Assembly: GCA_023265175.1 (NCBI GenBank)
Contig: JAHFUI010000004.1
Location: 26,864-77,306 of the forward strand
From: Acidobacteriota bacterium
GTDB lineage: Bacteria > Acidobacteriota > Vicinamibacteria > Vicinamibacterales > CAVVIG01
DNA: 50,443 nucleotides
Direction of reading: 5' to 3'
Position 1 is the first letter of the stretch. Every line of letters starts with the position of its first letter. The translations under genes were made by a program, and so were the position numbers. Under the pieces are notes generated by a model. It did not search any database and had not been told where the DNA came from. It saw only the letters and a program-made list of their open reading frames with translations. This document shows positions 15,015-24,031 of this stretch, in pieces.

Positions 15015-17198
15015 CTACGGCTGGGCTATCAGCACCAGGACGTGGGCGAGCGATCCGTCGATCTGCCGGAGCTCGATGCCGTCCTGCATCAGCTCGTCGC
15101 CACCCGCGGTTCCAAGCACGCCGAAGTCGGCCGAGCGCACCTCATACACCACATCGCTGCGAAGACCTCGCAGGCGCACGACCACGCGGCCTTCGCCAGG
15201 GTCGTTCTTGAACGCGAAGAGCACCGCGGACAGCCGATCGTCGGCGACTTCCTGCAGAACATCCCACGATCCGCCTTCGATCGGAGCCTGCGCGCTCAAC
15301 AGCGTCGCGCTCGCGCGTGCGACGATGTCCCGGTACGTCTTGTAGTGCTGAATTTCCGCCGCCAGATGCTGCGTCGTCTCCTTGCTGAGATTGGCGGTGC
15401 GAAACGTCATGCCGAGCACTCCCGGCATCCGGCTGCGCACGATGTTCGAGAGATCGTTGCCCATGTCGATCTCTTCTCCACCGCCGGCGATGACGAACGA
15501 CAACAGGTACGCGGGCGGCAAGGCGAACGTGAGTCCCTCGAGATTATGACGGACGTGCGCGGAGGGTTCGGTGCGGTCGTCCATCCAGGCGACGTCGGTG
15601 AAGCCGAGCATCCCGAAGTCCAACCGGTTGCCGCCGCCCGAGACGTTCTCGATCAACAGATCCGGAAAGCGACGGCGCAGCTCGGCGAGCACGCTGTACA
15701 GCGCGTCGACGTGCGCGAAGTTGCCATCGTCCGGTCCATGACCGTGTCCCGCCCGATTGCAGTTGATCCAGCCGTTGTTGTCCCACTTGAGGTAGTCCGG
15801 ACGAACGGACTCGATGAGTCGCGTCAGCCGGTCGAGGACCCACTTTCGCGCTTGCGGCCCCGCGAGACACACCTGCCCCGCCGTGCTCGAGCCGTACGAG
15901 CCGTCACGAGTGGCCAGCCAGCTCTCGCGGACACCCGACGACTGGTCCAGCAGGTCCAGGGCGACTCGCTCCGGTTCGACCCAGAGACCGAACTTCATGC
16001 CGGCGTTGTGCGCGTAGTCGGCAAGCGACGGGAGCCCGGTCGGGAACCGATCGGGGTCGGCCGTCAGATTTCCCAGACCGGAGTCGAAGTCGGAGTCGCC
16101 GCTCGCGCCGGCGCCCGTATACCATCCCGCGTCAACGACGAACAGCTCGACGCCGAGCGCCGACGCGCGATCGATCTCATCGACGAGTGCATCTTCGGTG
16201 ATCGTCGTGCCGTAGCTGAACCAGGTGTTGTAGGTGACGAGCGGCGTGAACGGCCGGCCGTGGCGGATGCCCCGAATGACGAACTGCCACAATGCCGCTG
16301 ATTGACTGGCGCGAGCATGCGACGTGAAACCGAAGAACGTATGCGGGACCTCGATGGGGCGCGAAGGCCCCACCGCCGGCGAATCGGGAATCAGCGCCGT
16401 CATTCGCAGGCGATCCCCAATCTGTTCGCACGTGATTTTCCATCTCCCCGACCACATGATGCCGCCGTAGAACGCGTCCTGTCCGTTGTCGACGACGACG
16501 AACGGCACGTAATGCTCGGTGGAGCGTCCGGTGGCGCCGATCTCCCAGTGCTCGTTGGGATCGAACTGCCGCTCGGCCAGCTCGAACGGCTCCAGCTCTC
16601 CCTCATGAGCGTCGCTCCGCAGGCCCCCGAGCCACTTCACCGGCGCGAGCGGCATGGTGATCTGCCAGCCGATCATGCCGGTCAAGGGCACGTCGCTGAC
16701 CGCATCGCTGCCGATGATGTGGGTCCAGGTTTCGATGGTCGGCGAGCCCGGATAGCACGCGTAGGCCCGCGAGATACGCAGCCGTAGCGCGCGATGCTCG
16801 AACGTGAACACGAGGCGAACGCCGTTGTCCGTCTCCTCGGCGTCGACGCCCGCCAGTGCCAGACCGTTGCTTCTGGCGGCGAGCGCGAAGCGCGTGCCGG
16901 CGGCGGTGATGCTGACGTCCGCGTCCGGTGTGATGTCCAGGGAGCGATTCGTCCGGGGATTCGACAGACGTTGCAGCGTGAGTGCGCCCGACGCGTCGAA
17001 GCCGACGACGAGCGCGACTTCCCGGCTGCCGATCGTCCACAGGTCGCTCGACGTGTCGTGCGCGATGAACGCATCCTCGTGCGACGCGACGATCGTCGCC
17101 GCCCCGGCCGGCGACGCGCACACGGCACCCATGGCGCAAACTGCGACGAGCGACCAGAATCCCGCGGTCAGAAATGAAGTCGGCCGAACCGTCAACAC
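15015..17198 (-). CDS. secreted GH36-type alpha-galactosidase
   Basis: About 727 residues: a signal peptide (FWSLVAVCAMGAVCASPAGA), an N-terminal beta-sandwich, a TIM barrel and a C-terminal beta domain, as in GH36 melibiases. The nucleophile Asp is at about residue 473 in YLKWDNNG; the acid/base Asp is probably in WMDDRTEP. Motifs FVVDAGWYTGAG and KFGLWVEPERV also match. It should release alpha-linked galactose or a related sugar outside the cytoplasm; the exact substrate is open. I chose the GTG at 17198 since a longer frame would run into pepT and put residues before the signal peptide. It probably shares a transcript with pepT 14 bp upstream. Confidence 0.82.
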   Translation of the reverse strand: MLTVRPTSFLTAGFWSLVAVCAMGAVCASPAGAATIVASHEDAFIAHDTSSDLWTIGSREVALVVGFDASGALTLQRLSNPRTNRSLDITPDADVSITAAGTRFALAARSNGLALAGVDAEETDNGVRLVFTFEHRALRLRISRAYACYPGSPTIETWTHIIGSDAVSDVPLTGMIGWQITMPLAPVKWLGGLRSDAHEGELEPFELAERQFDPNEHWEIGATGRSTEHYVPFVVVDNGQDAFYGGIMWSGRWKITCEQIGDRLRMTALIPDSPAVGPSRPIEVPHTFFGFTSHARASQSAALWQFVIRGIRHGRPFTPLVTYNTWFSYGTTITEDALVDEIDRASALGVELFVVDAGWYTGAGASGDSDFDSGLGNLTADPDRFPTGLPSLADYAHNAGMKFGLWVEPERVALDLLDQSSGVRESWLATRDGSYGSSTAGQVCLAGPQARKWVLDRLTRLIESVRPDYLKWDNNGWINCNRAGHGHGPDDGNFAHVDALYSVLAELRRRFPDLLIENVSGGGNRLDFGMLGFTDVAWMDDRTEPSAHVRHNLEGLTFALPPAYLLSFVIAGGGEEIDMGNDLSNIVRSRMPGVLGMTFRTANLSKETTQHLAAEIQHYKTYRDIVARASATLLSAQAPIEGGSWDVLQEVADDRLSAVLFAFKNDPGEGRVVVRLRGLRSDVVYEVRSADFGVLGTAGGDELMQDGIELRQIDGSLAHVLVLIAQP

Positions 17199-17212
17199 AG
17201 TTGAATCTGCAT

Positions 17213-18487
17213 CTAATTGTATATGGACGGGCCCGGCGCGGGTCCGGTTCCACGCGAAGTCGCTCCTTCCCAGACCTGACACAGGTTCACGATGACCTCG
17301 ACCGCCTTTTCCATGTCCTGCACCGACACCCATTCGAGCCGCGAGTGGAAGTTGTGTTCGCCGGCGAAGATATTCGGCGTCGGCAGCCCCATGAACGACA
17401 GCTTCGAGCCGTCGGTGCCGCCGCGAATCGGCCGCGACCGCACCTCGAGGCCCGCACGGCGCACGGCTTCGCGGGCATGCGCCACGACGTCTGGATGCTG
17501 GTCGAGAATCTCCTTCATGTTTCGATACGATTCCTCGACCGATACCTCCAGTCGCGCTCCCGGGAATCGGGACACGGCGTGTCGCGCCAGTTCCTCGACG
17601 GTCGTTTCTTTGGCCCGTAACCCGGCGGTTTGAAAATCGCGAATCAGCAGTTTGACCGCAGTTCGTTCGACGCCGGCCTGCAGGACATAGGGGTGGACAA
17701 ACCCGTCGTGCCCATCGGTCGTTTCAGGCGATTCGCGATCGGCCGGCAGGCGATTGATGAAATCGGCCGCGACTTTGATGGCGTTCACCATGCGGCCCTT
17801 GGCGTAGCCGGGATGCGTGTTGAAACCGTGAAACGTGATCGTCATCGCATCGGCGGAAAAGCCCTCGCTCTCGACTTCGCCCCGGCTGCCGCCGTCCATC
17901 GTGTAGGCGCAGAGAGCGCCGAACCGGTTCACATCGAAATGCGCCGTGCCGCGGCCGACCTCCTCGTCCGGCGTGAACGCGATGCGTACCGGCCCGTGCG
18001 CGATGGCCGGGTGCGCGATGAGATATTCCGCCGCCGTAACGATCTCGGCGACGCCCGCCTTGTCGTCGGCCCCGAGCAGCGTCGTCCCCGATGCCGTGAC
18101 GATGTCGTGGCCGATCTGGTCGGCGAGCGCAGGATTGTCCGCCAGGCGGAGCACCAGTGACGGGTCGTCCGGCAGCACGAGATCGCGCCCGTCGTATTGG
18201 CGGTGGAGGATGGGCGTGACGCCGGCGCCACTCATTTCAGGTGATGTGTCGACGTGCGCGATGAAGCCGATCGTCGGCACGCTCATCCGCCGGCTCGTGG
18301 CCGGAATGGTCGCCATGACGTAACCGTGGGCGTCGACGTCTGCATCGGCCAGTCCCAGCTGGCGCAGCTCGGTCGCCAGATCACGCAGCAGCACCAACTG
18401 CTTCGCCGTGCTCGGATAGGACGTCGAGCGCTCATCGGACTGGGTGTCGTAGCGGACGTAGCGGAGAAAACGATCGACGACAGACAT
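17213..18487 (-). CDS. pepT: peptidase T (tripeptide aminopeptidase)
   Basis: It encodes 424 residues of the M20B family. Zinc-site motifs are GFIAHVDTSPE, LLGADDKAGVAEI and AFTPDEEVGRG, and the C-terminal PIRGGTDGSKLSFMGLPTPNIF. PepT removes the N-terminal residue from tripeptides in the cytoplasm. Length and order fit the family; the last 20 residues (after CQVWEG) are a divergent tail. The ATG at 18487 stands directly next to a tandem-repeat tract, which leaves no visible ribosome-binding site. Confidence 0.94.
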   Translation of the reverse strand: MSVVDRFLRYVRYDTQSDERSTSYPSTAKQLVLLRDLATELRQLGLADADVDAHGYVMATIPATSRRMSVPTIGFIAHVDTSPEMSGAGVTPILHRQYDGRDLVLPDDPSLVLRLADNPALADQIGHDIVTASGTTLLGADDKAGVAEIVTAAEYLIAHPAIAHGPVRIAFTPDEEVGRGTAHFDVNRFGALCAYTMDGGSRGEVESEGFSADAMTITFHGFNTHPGYAKGRMVNAIKVAADFINRLPADRESPETTDGHDGFVHPYVLQAGVERTAVKLLIRDFQTAGLRAKETTVEELARHAVSRFPGARLEVSVEESYRNMKEILDQHPDVVAHAREAVRRAGLEVRSRPIRGGTDGSKLSFMGLPTPNIFAGEHNFHSRLEWVSVQDMEKAVEVIVNLCQVWEGATSRGTGPAPGPSIYN

Positions 18488-18597
18488 TGCAGGATTACAG
18501 GATGGCAGAATTGCAGGAAGCTAAGGCACAACGTCGCACGGTCATCGCTGACACCTTACCTTTCTGCAATCCTGAAATCCTGCCATCCTGTAATGTT
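18484..18597. repeat. octad tract with long inverted repeat between xth and pepT
   Basis: Left side: TGCAGGAT, TACAGGAT, GGCAGAAT, TGCAGGAA (18487-18518). Right side: TGCAATCC, TGAAATCC, TGCCATCC, TGTAATG (18565-18595). ATTACAGGATGGCAG pairs perfectly with CTGCCATCCTGTAAT. The right side starts immediately after the xth stop codon on the minus strand. Confidence 0.8.
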
Positions 18598-19355
18598 CAT
18601 GCAAAGCTCGCGACGACCGGTGCGTGGTCGCTCGTGCCGACGTCCGCCTGCACGGGGCATGCCGTCGCGCGCGCCGCGAGCGGCGCGCTGGCGAGCACGT
18701 AATCGAGGCGCCAGCCGATGTTGCGCTGGCGCATGTTGCGCCACGGAGCCCACCAGGTGAAGAGTCCCTCGTTGTCGGGATCGCGCGCACGGCCGACGTC
18801 GACGAGCCCGCGGCTGATGATGCGTTCGAGCGACGCGCGCTCTTCCGGGAGCTGGCCGATCGCGTGCGGCTTGCGCTCTTTCGGATGGACGTCGATGTCG
18901 GTGCGCGCGACGTTCAGATCGCCGCAGAGGACGAGGGCGCGACCGGCGGCCTGGCACGACGCCGCGTACTGGTCCATCGCGTCGAGGAACCGCATTTTGG
19001 CGGGGAAGTCCTTGCCGCCGTTCGGCACGTAGATGGAAGCCACCGTCACCTCGCCGGCGCCGGTCGTGACGTCGACGGTCACGATGCGATGCTCGTAGTC
19101 GAAGGCGGGATGCGCGAAGATCGGCCGGCTTGGCGCCAGGTCCTGACGGACGTGCAGCCCGACGCCGGAATAGCCCTTGCCGCCGTGCCAATAACACCAG
19201 TAGCCCTCCATTTCGCAGAGAGCGGCCGGCACGTGATCGGATGCGGCCTTGATTTCCTGCAGGCAGACGACATCCGGGCGCTCGCGCTCGATCCACTCCT
19301 GGACCTGCGCCTGCCGTGCCCGGATCCCGTTGACGTTCCAGGTGGCAATCTTCAT
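18597..19355 (-). CDS. xthA: exodeoxyribonuclease III
   Basis: It encodes 252 residues of the AP-endonuclease/ExoIII family: MKIATWNVNGIRAR, VCLQEIKA (metal-binding Glu), SIYVPNGGKD, LCGDLNVARTDIDV (catalytic Asp-Asn), WWAPWRNMRQRNIGWRLDYVL and the C-terminal TSDHAPVV. It repairs abasic sites and trims 3' ends. The ATG at 19355 gives the family N-terminus; an upstream TTG would add four residues. The gene ends at one tandem tract and begins next to another. Confidence 0.95.
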   Translation of the reverse strand: MKIATWNVNGIRARQAQVQEWIERERPDVVCLQEIKAASDHVPAALCEMEGYWCYWHGGKGYSGVGLHVRQDLAPSRPIFAHPAFDYEHRIVTVDVTTGAGEVTVASIYVPNGGKDFPAKMRFLDAMDQYAASCQAAGRALVLCGDLNVARTDIDVHPKERKPHAIGQLPEERASLERIISRGLVDVGRARDPDNEGLFTWWAPWRNMRQRNIGWRLDYVLASAPLAARATACPVQADVGTSDHAPVVASFA

Positions 19356-19356
19356 C

Positions 19357-19405
19357 GCAGATTGCAATCACATCTGCAATCTGAAATCTGCCGTCTGCAA
19401 TTTCG
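19357..19405. repeat. heptad tract ATCTGCA-type
   Basis: Units ATCTGCA, ATCTGAA, ATCTGCC, GTCTGCA follow each other (about 19373-19400), and GCAGATTGCA at 19357-19366 is an inverted copy. The tract fills the gap between the ferredoxin gene and xthA. Confidence 0.75.
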
Positions 19406-19410
19406 CGAAG

Positions 19411-19785
19411 CTAGTGGGCGGGGTGGGCCGCCGCGCGCTCCGCGGCCGGGATGGCCATCAGTTCCGGGTGCGAGGCGACGTGCGCCTTGACGATCTCTTC
19501 GGCTTTGGCCATCAAGTCCGGATCGCCGTTGCGATAGATTGCGTTGGCCTCGACGAGATCCTTCTGATGCGCCGGCGTGGCATCGATGCTCTCGTAAATC
19601 GCAGCGACCGGACACGCCGGCACGCAGGCGCCGCAGTCGATGCACTCTTCCGGATGGATGTAGAGCATCGTCGTCGCGGCGAATTCGGGCTCGTCCTTGC
19701 GCGGATGGATGCAGTCCACCGGGCAGACGTCGACGCAGGCGGTATCTTTCGTTTCAATGCAGGGGTCTGTGATGATGAATGGCAT
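19411..19785 (-). CDS. 7Fe-type ferredoxin
   Basis: It encodes 124 residues. Two cysteine clusters are visible: C9, C17, C21, C25 ([20 protein letters not shown]) and C48, C51, C54, C58 ([13 protein letters not shown]). This is the pattern of ferredoxins with one 3Fe-4S and one 4Fe-4S centre. The C-terminal 60 residues are helical and Ala/Glu-rich, giving it a longer tail than simple bacterial ferredoxins. It should be a cytoplasmic one-electron carrier; its redox partner is not in the window. Confidence 0.9.
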   Translation of the reverse strand: MPFIITDPCIETKDTACVDVCPVDCIHPRKDEPEFAATTMLYIHPEECIDCGACVPACPVAAIYESIDATPAHQKDLVEANAIYRNGDPDLMAKAEEIVKAHVASHPELMAIPAAERAAAHPAH

Positions 19786-19807
19786 TCTCAGGTTCTCCGT
19801 ACGTAGT

Positions 19808-19825
19808 GTCCGGCTTTCGCCGGAC
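19808..19825. repeat. GC hairpin GTCCGGC-TTTC-GCCGGAC
   Basis: A perfect 7-bp stem with a TTTC loop lies upstream of the ferredoxin gene. It shares loop type and GC-rich stem with the hairpins at 36.05 and 48.08 kb. Confidence 0.55.
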
Positions 19826-19939
19826 CGTCGCTGGCGTCACCCAACGAGATGACGCACCGATATGGTGACCGGCACGAGATCCTATCGAAAACCGCACGTT
19901 TGCGCCAGTCCATCGAAGTGCGCGGATTATACTCAACGC

Positions 19940-20668
19940 ATGTCAACCGAGACGCGACGCGGACCTGAACCTCCGGACATCACGGAAAAAGGCGGCATGA
20001 AAGGCGGGCAGCCGCAACGGGCGAATACGCGGCTCTTCATGCAGTTGGTGGCGTTCGGCGGCTGCGTCGACTCCGCGCCGCTCGCCGAGGCGATGAAGCA
20101 GGCGGGGTTGCCAGGCGTGTTGTACGAGGACATGAATGATCCGCGCGGCGTCGCGCTTCTGACGTTCGGCGAGGATCCGGCCTTCTTTCTCGATCGCGTT
20201 CGTCCGCTCCTGACCAAAGCGCCGTTCGCGTCGCTCGTGCAGAAGCCGGAGTACACGATGGTGGGACGCACCTACTCGCTCGGGTACGAACCCGATCTCA
20301 TTGACGCGCTGCTGCATCGCCCTGCGCGAACGGTCCTCAATCCTGCCTGGCGATGGGGCGTGTGGTATCCCCTGCGTCGCAGCGGACGGTTCGCACAGCT
20401 GCCGCCCGACGAACAACGAGTGATTCTCGCCGAACACGGGACGATTGGCATGTCGTTCGGCGCCGCGGATCTCGCCCACGACGTGCGCCTCGCGTGCCAC
20501 GGTCTCGACAAAGACGACAACGACTTCGTCGTCGGCCTCATCGGCAAGGATCTGTATCCGCTGTCGGCCATCGTACAGGCGATGAGAAAGACCCAGCAGA
20601 CGGCGCTGTATCTGGAGCGGTTGGGACCGTTCTTCGTCGGCCGGGCGGTCTGGCAGAGCGCGCTCTAG
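19940..20668 (+). CDS. chlorite dismutase/HemQ-family heme protein
   Basis: About 242 residues with the C-terminal ferredoxin-like domain of the chlorite-dismutase superfamily: GVWYPLRRSGRF, RVILAEHGTIGMSF (candidate proximal heme His), LACHGLDKDDNDFVVGLIG and KTQQTALYLERLGPFFVGR. Members include HemQ (coproheme decarboxylase) and true chlorite dismutases; HemQ-like is more likely in an organism without chlorate genes nearby, but this is inference. TATACT at 19928-19933 would put the transcription start at about the ATG itself, so the mRNA may be leaderless; no ribosome-binding site is seen. Confidence 0.8.
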   Translation: MSTETRRGPEPPDITEKGGMKGGQPQRANTRLFMQLVAFGGCVDSAPLAEAMKQAGLPGVLYEDMNDPRGVALLTFGEDPAFFLDRVRPLLTKAPFASLVQKPEYTMVGRTYSLGYEPDLIDALLHRPARTVLNPAWRWGVWYPLRRSGRFAQLPPDEQRVILAEHGTIGMSFGAADLAHDVRLACHGLDKDDNDFVVGLIGKDLYPLSAIVQAMRKTQQTALYLERLGPFFVGRAVWQSAL

Positions 20669-20676
20669 AAGCGCAG

Positions 20677-20731
20677 AAATGCACAATGACGAATGCACAA
20701 TGCATTGTGCATTATTATGCATTATGCATTT
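20677..20731. repeat. tract of AATGCAC-type units forming an inverted repeat
   Basis: Left units ATGCACA, ATGACGA, ATGCACA meet right units TGCATTA, TTATGCATT, ATGCATT at a perfect centre (AATGCATT). It separates the convergent HemQ-like and thioredoxin genes. The thioredoxin stop codon and the codon before it lie inside the tract. Confidence 0.78.
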
Positions 20732-21201
20732 CGACCGACTTCCGTGACCGCCCGTCCGATGAACGCCTCGATATCGCTCGCGGGCCGCGCGCCGGCCGTG
20801 CGCGCCACCTCGCGGCCGCCGGCAAACACGGCGAGGGTCGGAATCGAACGAATGCCGAAGCGCTCGCCGAGATCGCCGAGCACGTCGGTGTTGACCTTGA
20901 CGACGAGGAATCGTCCCGCCTGCCGCGCCGCGACCTTCTGAAGCTCGGGCGCCACCATCCGGCACGGGCCGCACCACGGTGCCCAGTAATCGACGACGAC
21001 GGGCAGTGGCGAGGCTCCGATCAAGCGATCGAAATGGGTCGAAGACTCGACCTCGATCGGTGAGGCAGGAGCCGACAGCGCCGCTTTACATTTGCCGCAC
21101 TGTACCGTGTCGACCAGTCGCGCGTACGACAGGCGATTCTGCTGTCCGCACTGACCGCACGAGACGATCACACCGCGGTCGTCGAGCTTGGTAGACGACA
21201 T
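20722..21201 (-). CDS. trxC: thioredoxin 2 with N-terminal zinc ribbon
   Basis: It encodes 159 residues. An N-terminal zinc ribbon has C15, C18, C35 and C38 (CGQC ... CGKC). The thioredoxin domain has the active site WCGPC (C77, C80) and the cis-Pro loop IRSIPTLAVF. This is TrxC, a disulfide reductase often tied to oxidative stress. It stands alone between the HemQ-like gene and the lytic transglycosylase gene, 12 bp upstream of whose stop it starts. Confidence 0.94.
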   Translation of the reverse strand: MSSTKLDDRGVIVSCGQCGQQNRLSYARLVDTVQCGKCKAALSAPASPIEVESSTHFDRLIGASPLPVVVDYWAPWCGPCRMVAPELQKVAARQAGRFLVVKVNTDVLGDLGERFGIRSIPTLAVFAGGREVARTAGARPASDIEAFIGRAVTEVGRNA

Positions 21202-21213
21202 GTCTCATTGTAC

Positions 21214-22302
21214 CTACCGTGACCGTTTCTTGGACGCGCGCCGGCGCAAGACGCGTTGGGGCGATTTGGCGGGCGAGGGAGACACCGCCGCGGCTGCTAC
21301 GATCTGGTTGGCAAGCAGGCCGACGCTGATGGCGTAGGAGTGCGAACAGTTGTATTCGAGGAGCGCGTCATAGTTGTGATACACGAGAAAGTGCCGCGTC
21401 GCGCCGGACACCAGCGCAGCGTCGGGAGTCGTGGCCGGGAGCGCGCCTCCGCTCGGAAGTCGAACGCCGAGCTGCTCCCATTCCTTGACCGGCAGCGCCA
21501 CCGTCATGTCGCGCGTCGCCTGACAGGTGCCGGCTCGCCGCGCAACCTCTGCCGCAACCGTTCGCGCTTCGTCCTTCGAGAGACGGACCTCGCGACCCCA
21601 GCGCTGGCCGGCCAGCCATCCGTGCCCTTCCAGATAGTTCGCGATGGACGCGAAGATGTCGGCAGGCGACGACCAGATATCGCGGCGTCCGTCTCCATCG
21701 AAGTCCTGCGCGAATTTCAGGTAGCTCGAGGGCATGAATTGGACCTGCCCCATCGCGCCCGCCCAGGAACCGCGCATCCGTGACACGTCGATGTCGCCGT
21801 GATTCAGGATGTCGAGCGCGGCGAACAGCTCGCCGCGGAAGAACGCGGCCCGCCGCGTGTCCCACGCCAGCGTGGCGAGCGCGGCGATGGTCGGCCGGAT
21901 TCCGCTGAATCGGCCGAAGTTCGATTCGATGCCCCAGATGGCGACGAGAATCTCGACCGGGACTCCGTAGCGATCGCTGACCTCATCGAGCAGCATCCGG
22001 TGTGCGGCGAACCCTTCGCGCCCGGCCTTGATCAGTTTCGGCGTCAAGCGCCGCGCCACGTACTTCTCCAGCGACAAGACCGTTTCAGCCTGCGCGCGAT
22101 CGCGCTCGATGACGACCGGCAGCGGTTCTTCGATAGGCGACAGCGCCCCGTCGACGATCTCCGGTCGGATCCCACGCGCGAGCGCCTCGGCGCGCACGTC
22201 GGCGAGAAATTCGGAAAACGAGGGGCGGGACTCTTGCGCGGCGCGGACGTGCGGAGTCGCCACCGCGATGATGACGAGCAGAGCCGGCAGCCAGGAACGC
22301 AC
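21214..22302 (-). CDS. lytic murein transglycosylase (MltB/Slt35-like)
   Basis: It encodes 362 residues: a signal peptide (LPALLVIIAVATPHVRAA), then the MltB-type catalytic domain with Glu126 in IWGIESNFG, the MRGSWAGAMGQVQFMPSSYL signature, and FDGDGRRDIW. The C-terminal 30 residues are basic. It cleaves peptidoglycan with formation of anhydro-MurNAc in the periplasm; no lipobox Cys is seen, so it is probably soluble. The start is GTG at 22302. The gene lies downstream of the efflux operon on the same strand, separated by a heptad tract. Confidence 0.9.
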   Translation of the reverse strand: MRSWLPALLVIIAVATPHVRAAQESRPSFSEFLADVRAEALARGIRPEIVDGALSPIEEPLPVVIERDRAQAETVLSLEKYVARRLTPKLIKAGREGFAAHRMLLDEVSDRYGVPVEILVAIWGIESNFGRFSGIRPTIAALATLAWDTRRAAFFRGELFAALDILNHGDIDVSRMRGSWAGAMGQVQFMPSSYLKFAQDFDGDGRRDIWSSPADIFASIANYLEGHGWLAGQRWGREVRLSKDEARTVAAEVARRAGTCQATRDMTVALPVKEWEQLGVRLPSGGALPATTPDAALVSGATRHFLVYHNYDALLEYNCSHSYAISVGLLANQIVAAAAVSPSPAKSPQRVLRRRASKKRSR

Positions 22303-22328
22303 TGAAGCAGTGTACCAGCGCGCGTCAT

Positions 22329-22376
22329 AATTCAGAATTGCTGAATTGCTGAATTCCTAATTCCTAATTCCTAACC
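22329..22376. repeat. heptad tract AATTCCT
   Basis: AATTCAG, AATTGCTG (twice) and AATTCCT (three times) run end to end between the transglycosylase and emrB genes. The emrB stop codon (TAG read inside AATTAGG) is part of the tract. The unit is the same as at 10.64 kb. Confidence 0.78.
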
Positions 22377-23896
22377 GGTCGTTTCATGATCACCACGAGC
22401 GGGATGAGCAGAAGGAAAAGGACCCCGAGCATCTGGAAGATGCTCACGAACGACACCATCGACGCCTGCCGCATCACCATCCCGAACAGCGCTCCGTACG
22501 TCCGATTGGTGGCGGTTACCGGGTCGGCCCCGGCCGCGATGAATCCTGCGCGGGTTTGCGCGAACATCGCCCTCGTCGCCGCGTCGTAGGCGGTGACGTG
22601 CGAGCCGAGCAGCGTCGTGACCGCCTGCTGGCGCCGCACCAGCAGCGTGCCGGTCGTCGCGATGCCGATGCTGCCGCCGATGTTGCGCATCAGGTTGAAC
22701 AGGCTCGTCGCGTTCCCCATCCGCTCCCGCGGGATCGGATCCATCGCGACCGTCGTCAACGGCACGAAGAGCAGCGACATGCCGACGCCTTGAATCAACT
22801 GCGGCCAGAAGATGTCCCAGTAGCCCGCCTGGAGATTGAGCCGGGACAGCCAGAGCAGCGTTCCCCCGCCGACCACCAGTCCGACCGTCAGCAGCTTCCG
22901 CGGATCGAACCAGCCGGTCATCAGCCCCGTGAGCGGCATCATGAAGAACGACCCGATGCCGCGCGGCGCCATCGCGATGCCGGCCTGCATCGGCGGATAG
23001 GCGAGCAGCGTCTCGAGCATGATCGGCAGCAGCACCATGCTGCCGTACAACACGAAGCCGACGACGGTCATCAGAAACACGCCCACGGCGTAGGTGCGCG
23101 CCTTGAACACCCGGAGATCGACGACCGGATCATCGGTCCGCAGCTGGTGGAAGATGAAGATGACAATCGTGACCGCGCTCAGCACGGCGAGCGTCGCGAT
23201 CATGTTCGATGAGAACCAGTCTTCTTCCTGTCCCTTGTCGAGTACGATCTGCAGCGCGCCGATGCCGACGGCGAGCATCCCGATTCCCCAGTAGTCGATG
23301 CGCCGCTTCTCCTGCCGGATGTACGGCGGGTCGAAGATGAAGAGCCGCGTCATGATCAGCGACGTGATGCCGACGGGAATGTTGATGTAGAAGACCCAGC
23401 GCCAGCTGTAGCTGTCGGTGAGCCATCCGCCGAGCACCGGTCCCAGGATCGGCGCCACGACGATGCCGAGTCCCCAGAAGCCCATGGCTTTACCGCGGTC
23501 CTTGGGGGGAAACGCCTCCAGGAGCACCGCCTGCGACAGGGGCTGCATCGCGCCGCCCGTCGCGCCCTGCAGACAGCGGAACACGATCAGCGTCGCCAGG
23601 TTCGGCGCCAGGCCGCACAGGAACGACGACATGGTGAAGCCGGCGACCGACGCCATCAGCAGACGCTTGCGTCCGAACAGGCTTGCCAGCCATCCAGTCA
23701 TCGGCAGGATGATCGCGTTGGCGACGAGGTAGGAGGTCAGCGCCCACGTCGCCTCGTCGATGCTCGCCGAGAGATTGCCCGCGATGTGGGGGAGCGACAC
23801 GTTGACGACCGTCGTGTCGAGCACCTCCATGAAGGTCGCGAACATCACGGCAATCGCGACAATCCACGGGTTGACGTGGCGGTGGGGGTCGCTCAT
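22364..23896 (-). CDS. emrB: DHA2-family drug:H+ antiporter (EmrB-like)
   Basis: It encodes 510 residues with about 14 membrane helices. Motif A-like GWLASLFGRKRLL and the DHA2 segments LDTTVVNVSLPHIAGNL and GFWGLGIVVAPILGPVLGGWL are present. It is the inner-membrane transporter of a three-part efflux pump. It is the last gene of the minus-strand operon tolC-emrA-emrB, with a 100-bp repeat-filled gap after emrA. Substrates cannot be predicted from sequence alone. The ATG at 23896 is clear. Confidence 0.92.
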   Translation of the reverse strand: MSDPHRHVNPWIVAIAVMFATFMEVLDTTVVNVSLPHIAGNLSASIDEATWALTSYLVANAIILPMTGWLASLFGRKRLLMASVAGFTMSSFLCGLAPNLATLIVFRCLQGATGGAMQPLSQAVLLEAFPPKDRGKAMGFWGLGIVVAPILGPVLGGWLTDSYSWRWVFYINIPVGITSLIMTRLFIFDPPYIRQEKRRIDYWGIGMLAVGIGALQIVLDKGQEEDWFSSNMIATLAVLSAVTIVIFIFHQLRTDDPVVDLRVFKARTYAVGVFLMTVVGFVLYGSMVLLPIMLETLLAYPPMQAGIAMAPRGIGSFFMMPLTGLMTGWFDPRKLLTVGLVVGGGTLLWLSRLNLQAGYWDIFWPQLIQGVGMSLLFVPLTTVAMDPIPRERMGNATSLFNLMRNIGGSIGIATTGTLLVRRQQAVTTLLGSHVTAYDAATRAMFAQTRAGFIAAGADPVTATNRTYGALFGMVMRQASMVSFVSIFQMLGVLFLLLIPLVVIMKRPVRN

Positions 23897-23899
23897 GAG

Positions 23900-24031
23900 A
23901 AGTGAGGAAGTGAGGAAGTAAGGAAGTGAGGAAGTAAGGAAGTGAGGAAGTTGCGCGATGAGACTCGAACGCCGTACGTCCTCACTTTCTCACCTCCCCA
24001 CTTTCTCACTTTCTCACTTTCTCACTTTCTG
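23900..24031. repeat. paired octad tracts AAGTGAGG and CTCACTTT
   Basis: Seven AAGTGAGG/AAGTAAGG units (23900-23951) are followed after 28 bases by about six CTCACTTT/CTCACCTC units (23980-24030), inverse complements of the first set. The HlyD-family gene ends inside the second block, so its last residues are tract-encoded. The same AAGTGAGG unit recurs at 33.9 kb. Confidence 0.85.

Noticed and set aside
14727-16301. 524-residue plus-strand open frame
   Set aside because: It covers lepB and the GH36 gene on the other strand, both of which have clear catalytic motifs.
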